In this document: positions 6,720 to 11,076 of the stretch, in pieces
Numbering within the stretch: position 1 is the first letter of the stretch
Layout: the number at the start of each line of letters is the position of its first letter
Assembly: GCA_028289725.1 (NCBI GenBank)
Contig: JANQOH010000163.1
Coordinates: forward strand, 1-11,076
Source: Alphaproteobacteria bacterium
GTDB taxonomy: Bacteria > Pseudomonadota > Alphaproteobacteria > UBA7887
DNA length: 11,076 nucleotides
Direction: 5' to 3'
Position numbers and translations under genes: made by a program
The notes under the pieces: generated by a model
Seen by the model: only the letters and a program-made list of their open reading frames with translations
What the model was told of the DNA's origin: nothing
Databases searched by the model: none

Positions 6720-7108
6720 CGTTCGAGACGCCGCATCGCTGGTTTTTCGGTCTTGGCGTAGGTTTCTTTCCGCACGACCTTGCCCGCGTCATTGAAGAAC
6801 AACAGATCAAGGCCGCGCCATCCGCCGAAGCGGTCGGGCGATTCCAGCGTGCAGGTCCAGGAGATCATCGCGGACTTCGCCTCCGCGTCGAGGATCAGGT
6901 CTTCCTCGCGAAAACGCATGGTGCCGAATTTGCCGGCGAACTGCGGTTCGAACGCTTCGCGGATCGCCGCCGCACCTTCGGCACGACGGCCATTGAACTC
7001 ATCATAGACCGCGTCATCCGCCATGTAGGCCATGACACCGCCCAAATCTTCCTGATTGAACGCGTCCGTAAACGCGAGCACATGCCGCTTCAATTCCTCA
7101 CGCGTCAT
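6716..7108 (-). CDS. NTF2-like / SnoaL-like domain protein
   Basis: A 130-residue single-domain protein with the alpha+beta cone pattern of the NTF2/SnoaL superfamily: an N-terminal helix with FTDAFNQEDLGGVMAYMADDAVYDEF (13-38), then EGAAAIREAFEPQF (44-57), then beta strands with SWTCTLE and GLDLLFFNDAGKVVRKETY (99-117). Members serve as small hydrolases, isomerases or ligand-binding proteins; the pocket residues cannot fix a substrate here. No signal peptide, so cytoplasmic. A strong GGGAGGT lies just before the ATG. The stop TAG shares the CTAG at 6716-6719 with the stop of the convergent cytochrome gene. It is divergent from an aldehyde dehydrogenase gene, which suggests a shared control region and perhaps a shared pathway. 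Confidence 0.85.
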   Translation of the reverse strand: MTREELKRHVLAFTDAFNQEDLGGVMAYMADDAVYDEFNGRRAEGAAAIREAFEPQFAGKFGTMRFREEDLILDAEAKSAMISWTCTLESPDRFGGWRGLDLLFFNDAGKVVRKETYAKTEKPAMRRLER

Positions 7109-7242
7109 GAGACCTCCCTGCCACCAGTTGGATTCTCAACCTGATCGTCACGATACAGCCAACCAAGGCGGCCGTTCGCAATCGGTCCATCAAGTCCTTC
7201 CACGTCCTGTCCACCCTCGGGGAAGCGCCGTGGCGCAAAGTG

Positions 7243-7259
7243 TATCATGGCTGGTGATA
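7243..7259. promoter_or_regulatory. Dyad in the divergent NTF2 / aldehyde dehydrogenase region
   Basis: TATCA and TGATA form a 5-base dyad with a 7-base spacer in the 222-base gap between the divergent genes, about 70 bases before the dehydrogenase start. It may be an operator or part of a -10 region; weak evidence. I see no convincing -35/-10 pair in this gap. Confidence 0.2.
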
Positions 7260-7330
7260 TCTAGGTTCGCGGGTGTCGGCGACCTGTGCTACTTGCAATC
7301 GGCGCGGCAGGCGATGAGGAGAGCGGCACA

Positions 7331-8812
7331 ATGAAGACCTATCAAAATTTCATCGACGGGAATTATGTCGACCCGGTTGGCGGTGAGTGGTTCGACAGCC
7401 ACGACCCGTATAAGGGCGAAGTATGGGCGCAGATCCCGCGCAGCGGCGCCAAGGACGTCGACGCCGCGGTTTTCGCCGCGAAACGCGCCATGACCGTCGG
7501 CCCCTGGGTGTCGACCACGCCGACCGCGCGCGGCAAGGCGATGCGCAGGCTCGCGGATCTTGTGGTCGAAAACGCCGAGCGGCTCGCCAAAATCGAAGTG
7601 CGCGACAATGGCAAACTCTACTCCGAAATGCTCGGCCAGCTCCGCTATCATCCGGAGTGGTGGTACTATTTCGCCGGCCTCGCCGACAAAATCGAGGGCA
7701 CGGTGGTACCCCTCGACAAGCCCGATCACCTCGCGATGACCGATCACGAACCGGTCGGCGTGGTCGGCGCGATCACCGCGTGGAACTCGCCGCTGCTGTT
7801 CATCGCCTGGAAGTGCGCGCCGGCGCTCGCCGCCGGCTGTTCGGTGGTGGTCAAGCCGTCCGAGTTCACTTCGGCCTCGACCCTGGAATATGCCGCGCTC
7901 ACCAAGGAAGCCGGGATACCCGATGGCGTGTTCAACGTGGTCGCGGGTTTTGGCGCGGAGGCCGGCGCCGCGCTGGTCGACCATCCGGACGTCGCCAAAA
8001 TCACCTTCACTGGGTCCGACCGCACCGGCGCGGCGATCTACGCGGCGGCGGCCCAGGGCATCAAACGGGTGTCTCTGGAGCTTGGCGGCAAATCGCCGAA
8101 CATCGTTTTCGACGACGCCAATTTGGACGCCGCGGCGGCCGGTGCGGCCTCGGGCATCTTCGCGGCCACAGGACAGACGTGCGTCGCGGGATCACGCCTG
8201 CTCGTGCAAAACTCGATCAAGCAGGAGTTCACCGAAAAGCTGGTGGAGATTGCCCGCACCGCGCGCGTCGGCGACCCGATGAAGGCCGAGACCAATATCG
8301 GTCCGGTCACCACCGCGCCGCAGTTCGGCAAAGTCATGGACTATATCGACATCGCGAAATCCGAAGGCGCGCGCTGCCTGATCGGCGGCGGTAAGCCCGA
8401 GGGGCCGGAGATCACCGGCGGCCAGTTCGTCGAGCCGACGATCTTCACCGATGTCTCCAACCAAATGCGTATTGCACAAGAAGAAGTCTTCGGCCCGGTC
8501 CTGTCGGTGATCGGCTTCGAAGACGAAGCGGAAGCGATCGAAATCGGCAATGACGTGATCTTCGGGCTCGCGGCCGGCGTCTGGACCCAGAATATCGGCC
8601 GCGCGATCCGCATGAGCCGCGCGCTCAAGGCCGGAACCGTGTGGGTCAACACCTACCGCGCGGTCAGCTACATGATGCCGTTCGGCGGCGTAAAGCGATC
8701 AGGCATCGGACGCGAAAGCGGCATCGAAGCGATCCGCGAATATCTGTCGACCAAATCGATCTGGATCAACATCTCCGAAGAAGCCCCCGGCAACCCCTTC
8801 GTCCTCCGCTGA
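7331..8812 (+). CDS. NAD(P)-dependent aldehyde dehydrogenase
   Basis: A 493-residue full-length ALDH superfamily enzyme that oxidises an aldehyde to the acid with NAD(P)+. Visible are the WNSPL segment with the oxyanion-hole Asn152, Lys175 in VVVKPSE for cofactor binding, FTGSDRTG at the Rossmann turn (226-233), general base Glu250 in LELGGKSPN and the nucleophile Cys284 in ATGQTCVAGSRL. All catalytic residues are intact. The C-terminal EVFGPVLSVI and PFGGVKRSGIGRESG blocks are also present. The frame is open 15 codons further upstream, but ATG 7331 is preceded by GAGGAGAG with a 7-base gap and is the clear start. The substrate is not evident. Divergent NTF2-like and nearby Rieske and cytochrome genes hint at catabolism of an organic compound, but that is only neighbourhood. 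Confidence 0.95.
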   Translation: MKTYQNFIDGNYVDPVGGEWFDSHDPYKGEVWAQIPRSGAKDVDAAVFAAKRAMTVGPWVSTTPTARGKAMRRLADLVVENAERLAKIEVRDNGKLYSEMLGQLRYHPEWWYYFAGLADKIEGTVVPLDKPDHLAMTDHEPVGVVGAITAWNSPLLFIAWKCAPALAAGCSVVVKPSEFTSASTLEYAALTKEAGIPDGVFNVVAGFGAEAGAALVDHPDVAKITFTGSDRTGAAIYAAAAQGIKRVSLELGGKSPNIVFDDANLDAAAAGAASGIFAATGQTCVAGSRLLVQNSIKQEFTEKLVEIARTARVGDPMKAETNIGPVTTAPQFGKVMDYIDIAKSEGARCLIGGGKPEGPEITGGQFVEPTIFTDVSNQMRIAQEEVFGPVLSVIGFEDEAEAIEIGNDVIFGLAAGVWTQNIGRAIRMSRALKAGTVWVNTYRAVSYMMPFGGVKRSGIGRESGIEAIREYLSTKSIWINISEEAPGNPFVLR

Positions 8813-8902
8813 CGCGTGCGCGGATGGGGCGCAAAAGCGTGCGCCAACCGAGGCGAAGCGGCACGGCGCGCGGCTCCGGGATTACAAGAAAGAATTGAAA
8901 GA

Positions 8903-9000
8903 GATGGTAAAGGGGGAACTTGAACCCCCGACCCATGTGTTTATGACTGCCTTGCTCTACTCCGCCACAGGGCGCATAGCTTACCGGTTGGGGGGCTGGG
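8903..9000. repeat. Left copy of a tRNA-Met-containing direct repeat
   Basis: About 98 bases matching 10445-10558 in the same orientation. Similarity covers the whole tRNA region and then continues about 35 bases beyond the tRNA 5' end, where CTCCGCCACAGGGCGCAT and the following G-rich stretch are nearly unchanged. The main difference is a 12-base gap in the D arm. Confidence 0.75.
8905..8966 (-). pseudogene. Degenerate tRNA-Met copy
   Basis: The minus strand repeats the intact tRNA-Met found at 10447-10522. The T-arm and neighbouring part (8918-8937) are identical over 20 bases, and the 5' acceptor strand GGCGGAG, the CAT anticodon and the terminal CCA are still recognisable. It is only 62 bases instead of 76: 12 bases covering most of the D arm are missing, 3 are lost in the 3' acceptor strand and 1 is added near the anticodon. 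The acceptor and anticodon stems no longer pair, so it cannot fold as a tRNA. Confidence 0.75.
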
Positions 9001-9161
9001 CCGGAGTGCCCCTCGTCAAGGGTCAACACCTATTGTCCGGCGACGACCCAGAAGTACGCGTATCTCGTACCTGATAAGAACGCTGACACGGTCGCTGCGG
9101 TACTCGAGAGGGTTGCTGTACTTTGGTCGACTCAACTGGCGGCATGAGGCTTCGGTATGTG

Positions 9162-9167
9162 CATAAT
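9162..9167 (+). promoter_or_regulatory. Candidate -10 for the YaaC-like gene
   Basis: CATAAT matches the -10 consensus at five of six bases and would start transcription near 9174, 26 bases before the ATG at 9200. No clear -35 is seen. Confidence 0.22.
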
Positions 9168-9199
9168 TGGGCGCGCTCAGAACGTCCGGTAGCATTGCC

Positions 9200-10327
9200 A
9201 TGGCTCTCAGAAAACCTCGGAACGGAACGTCAGCCGGTTTCCATGTTTACCCCTCGACCAACGATGTAACTACGATAGCCGATCCTGAGACAATACTCTG
9301 GTCGTCTATTCGCCACCTGTGTTCCCGTAGCGTTGCCGAACAAATCGCCGCCCACGTTCATGGGGTCAGGCTGAAAGGCGACATTGACTCCGTCAGACGC
9401 AATCTGAAGGTCTATATCCAGCAAGCTGCGGAGTTTTACGAAGTCGCTAAGTCAGCCAAGCCAAACACCGCTCCACTAATTTATTACTATTCTTACTTGA
9501 ACCTGGCCAAGGCACTGTGCGAATTGCGTAGTCCAAGGTTCCACAAGCGCCCAGAGTGCTATCGCCATGGGATCGGCTGGCGGCCTAGCTCAGACTATTT
9601 GGTCAATCTTGAGACAGAGAAGGTGTCACTTACGACGCGTGGCGTCTGGCACGCTTTATGGGAATCGTTTTCACACAACAAATGTCGCGTAGCCAATCCA
9701 ACGAAGTTCAGCATCAAACACCTGTTTTCGTACTGCGTCGAAGTTGGCACAGAGTTCGAGATGGCATTTGGAACCAGGAGTCGCCTGGTAAGCCTAGTTG
9801 ATCCGGACATCCTTTACGATGCGGCTGCGAAAGAGGCTTGGATTCGTTTCAGTGTGTACCGATCGGACCTTCAGCTTCACCGCTTCTGGGCGAACGCTTT
9901 GACCGACGCAGTTGCGACACCAAGGTCTAGCTATGTGGAGGTCCGGGCCGATGTACATAGCGTACGCACTTTTGAATCCAAGGAAGCCGTGAAGTTCTCT
10001 CATTCAGAGGACATCCCAGAGGTAATCCAGAATGATGTTCGTGGCATGAATGTATTTTGTGCTTACATCGAGTCTGGCGATATCGGATATGAACTGCCAG
10101 TTCAAACGCAACTACCCATTTCGATGCCTCAGATGATGGTGATTTATAGCATTCTATTTTGGCTCGGATCGTTAGTCCGCTATGACCCTCATAGCGTCAG
10201 CGGACTCATGGATTCACACTACTGGACTCTGCTGGATGGGTTCATGAGCCAGAGCAGATTATGGCTGCTGGAGTTATTCGAGTGGGCCTTTTATCAGGAG
10301 GAAACGAGCCTCCGATTGGCCCGATAG
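9200..10327 (+). CDS. YaaC-like protein of unknown function, foreign base composition
   Basis: A 375-residue protein resembling the YaaC family (Pfam YaaC-like, named from Bacillus subtilis). The signs are an N-terminal helical region, then QQAAEFYEVAKSAKPNTAPLIYYYSYLNLAKAL with the typical YY-x-LNLAKAL core (about 75-107), and a C-terminal block with SILFWLGSLVRYDPHSVSGLMD followed by WTLLDGFMSQSRLWLLELF. No signal peptide is seen; the C-terminal hydrophobic stretches look amphipathic rather than clearly membrane-spanning. Function of the family is unknown. Codons end in A or T far more often than in neighbours (one 60-base stretch from 9481 is 43% GC against roughly 68% in the dehydrogenase), which points to horizontal gain. 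The gene lies alone between two tRNA-Met copies. ATG 9200 is preferred; a TTG at 9167 overlaps the -10 candidate. Ribosome binding site is weak. Confidence 0.75.
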   Translation: MALRKPRNGTSAGFHVYPSTNDVTTIADPETILWSSIRHLCSRSVAEQIAAHVHGVRLKGDIDSVRRNLKVYIQQAAEFYEVAKSAKPNTAPLIYYYSYLNLAKALCELRSPRFHKRPECYRHGIGWRPSSDYLVNLETEKVSLTTRGVWHALWESFSHNKCRVANPTKFSIKHLFSYCVEVGTEFEMAFGTRSRLVSLVDPDILYDAAAKEAWIRFSVYRSDLQLHRFWANALTDAVATPRSSYVEVRADVHSVRTFESKEAVKFSHSEDIPEVIQNDVRGMNVFCAYIESGDIGYELPVQTQLPISMPQMMVIYSILFWLGSLVRYDPHSVSGLMDSHYWTLLDGFMSQSRLWLLELFEWAFYQEETSLRLAR

Positions 10328-10444
10328 CCAATACGGGCTCCGCGATCGCACATTCCCGGCACACATTCGACACACAACAGTAAATCTTCAACCACGTTAA
10401 TGACGTTCAACGAGGTGATTTTCCTAGGCAAACACTGGGGAATG

Positions 10445-10558
10445 GATGGTAGCGGAGGAGGGACTTGAACCCCCGACCCATGGATTATGATTCCACTGCT
10501 CTACCGACTGAGCTACTCCGCCACAGGGCGCATGGCTTACCGGCTGGGGGGCCGGGCT
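10445..10558. repeat. Right copy of the tRNA-Met-containing direct repeat
   Basis: The partner of 8903-9000, containing the intact tRNA-Met and its 5' flank up to near the mnmA stop. Because this copy is intact and sits in a sensible place after mnmA, it is probably the original and the left copy the derivative. Confidence 0.75.
10447..10522 (-). tRNA. tRNA-Met (CAT), elongator type
   Basis: A complete 76-base cloverleaf including encoded CCA. Acceptor strand GGCGGAG pairs with CTCCGCT (first pair G-U), D arm GCTC/GAGC, anticodon stem GTGGA/TCCAT, loop ATCATAA with anticodon CAT, and T arm GGGGG/CCCTC with loop TTCAAGT. The first base pair and the stem sequence fit elongator tRNA-Met and not the initiator, which has a mismatched first pair. 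A CAT anticodon can also belong to tRNA-Ile2 modified to lysidine, but the overall sequence follows the common alphaproteobacterial elongator Met. It lies 55 bases downstream of mnmA on the same strand. Confidence 0.93.
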
Positions 10559-10577
10559 GTCAAGCGATGCGCTACGC

Positions 10578-11075
10578 TCAATGTGGGTCCTCGGGCCGGT
10601 CGATCCAACCGCCGCCGAGAACCCGCGTTCCGTCATAGAAAACCGCCGCCTGCCCCGGCGTGATCGCGCGCTGCGGTTCGTCGAAAATCACCTCGGCGCG
10701 GTCATCGTCCAGAGCGCGGACGCGCGCGGGCGCGCCGTCGTGCGCGGACCGGAGCTTGACCGTGACGGGCGCCCCCTCGCCTTCGAAACGCGCGCGGTCG
10801 AGCCAATTGGTTTCGGACACCACGAGTCGCGTGCCGCGCAGCGCGTCCTCGGGCCCGACGATCACGGCGTGCCGCTCGGGCACCAGCTTGATGACGTAAA
10901 GCGGGTCCGGCCACGCGATGCCGAGGCCGCGGCGTTGGCCGATCGTGTAGTTGATCACGCCGTCATGGCGGCCGATCACCGTGCCGTCGGCGAGTTCGAT
11001 ATCGCCGGGCTCCAGCGCGCCGGGGCGCAGCTTCTCGATGACACTGGCGTAGTCGCCGTTTGGCACGAAGCAAAT
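10578..11075 (-). CDS. mnmA: tRNA 2-thiouridine(34) synthase MnmA, C-terminal part
   Basis: The frame runs off the window end, so the N-terminal ATP-pyrophosphatase domain is missing from view. The visible 165 or so residues start with ICFVPNGDYASVIEKLRPG, which holds the second catalytic cysteine of MnmA (codon 11072-11070), followed by the conserved GRHDGVINYTIGQRRGLGIA and the C-terminal beta-barrel with PLYVIKLVPERHAVIVGPEDAL and ITPGQAAVFYDGTRVLGGGWI. MnmA transfers sulfur to uridine 34 of tRNAs for Lys, Glu and Gln in the cytoplasm. The end is intact. It is followed on the same strand by the tRNA-Met gene, possibly in one transcript. Confidence 0.95.
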   Translation of the reverse strand: MCFVPNGDYASVIEKLRPGALEPGDIELADGTVIGRHDGVINYTIGQRRGLGIAWPDPLYVIKLVPERHAVIVGPEDALRGTRLVVSETNWLDRARFEGEGAPVTVKLRSAHDGAPARVRALDDDRAEVIFDEPQRAITPGQAAVFYDGTRVLGGGWIDRPEDPH

Positions 11076-11076
11076 A

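Larger units (their letters stand above)
8813..9199. other. 387-base gap: weak hairpin, tRNA relic, upstream region of YaaC-like gene
   Basis: No supportable gene lies here. Just after the dehydrogenase stop is a direct 8-base repeat (GCGTGCGC at 8814 and 8837) and a weak 5-base-pair hairpin (8828-8845) without a T-run. Then comes a degenerate tRNA-Met copy and its flank (8903 to about 9000). Bases 9001-9199 show falling GC content, four GTAC sites within about 70 bases (9054, 9067, 9100, 9118) and a CATAAT -10 candidate. The base composition shift begins in this stretch. Confidence 0.6.

Noticed and set aside
7423..8394. Long alternative-frame open stretch within the dehydrogenase gene
   Set aside because: Arg/Gly-rich shadow of the high-GC dehydrogenase gene; the other frame has all ALDH catalytic motifs.
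8814..8845. Terminator for the aldehyde dehydrogenase
   Set aside because: The stem is only 5 base pairs, with an 8-base loop and no T-run; the region has a direct repeat rather than a strong inverted one.
8905..8966. A second functional tRNA-Met
   Set aside because: The D arm is missing and the acceptor and anticodon stems do not pair; only a relic remains.
10340..10420. Short repeats (CACATTC twice, ACGTT twice) after the YaaC-like gene as a possible att site or array
   Set aside because: Too short and too few to be distinguished from chance; no CRISPR-like spacing and no integrase nearby.

Overview
This is a GC-rich (low-to-mid 60s % by eye) bacterial chromosome segment. It most resembles an alphaproteobacterium: the codon use is strongly G/C-ending, there is a perfect FNR/FixK-type site, the elongator tRNA-Met is of the usual alphaproteobacterial form, and the protein families are those common in soil or marine Rhodospirillales/Rhizobiales-like genomes. 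I cannot assign a genus.

Bases 1-2830 hold a tight plus-strand operon: a GTP cyclohydrolase II-like protein (5' end outside the window), a DUF1688/URC4 protein joined by a 4-base GTGA overlap, and uracil phosphoribosyltransferase, followed by a GC hairpin. Together they match the URC1-URC4-UPRT core of the 'URC' uracil catabolic route known from Lachancea kluyveri, in which uracil is first turned into UMP and then opened towards urea and 3-hydroxypropionate.

Bases 2850-4002 are minus strand: a small exported cysteine-containing protein with an internal 'ETAVG' repeat and a perfect FNR/FixK palindrome upstream; an uncertain ORF; and a small SNase-like nuclease fold protein whose catalytic residues are altered. 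The uncertain ORF lies in frame directly after the nuclease stop.

Bases 4003-6719 (plus) carry a Rieske non-heme iron oxygenase and a di-heme cytochrome c peroxidase/MauG-like exported protein, 54 bases apart, probably one redox unit. A convergent NTF2/SnoaL-like gene shares a CTAG stop overlap with the cytochrome gene. Divergent to it is an NAD(P)-dependent aldehyde dehydrogenase.

Bases 8813-10446 look like an accessory insertion: a degenerate tRNA-Met copy, then a distinctly AT-richer YaaC-like gene, then the intact tRNA-Met(CAT). The two tRNA copies share their 5' flank as well, so the lone foreign-looking gene sits between direct repeats of about 100 bases. The window ends with the 3' part of mnmA (tRNA 2-thiouridylase) on the minus strand, just upstream of the intact tRNA gene. 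No CRISPR array, transposase or integrase is visible.
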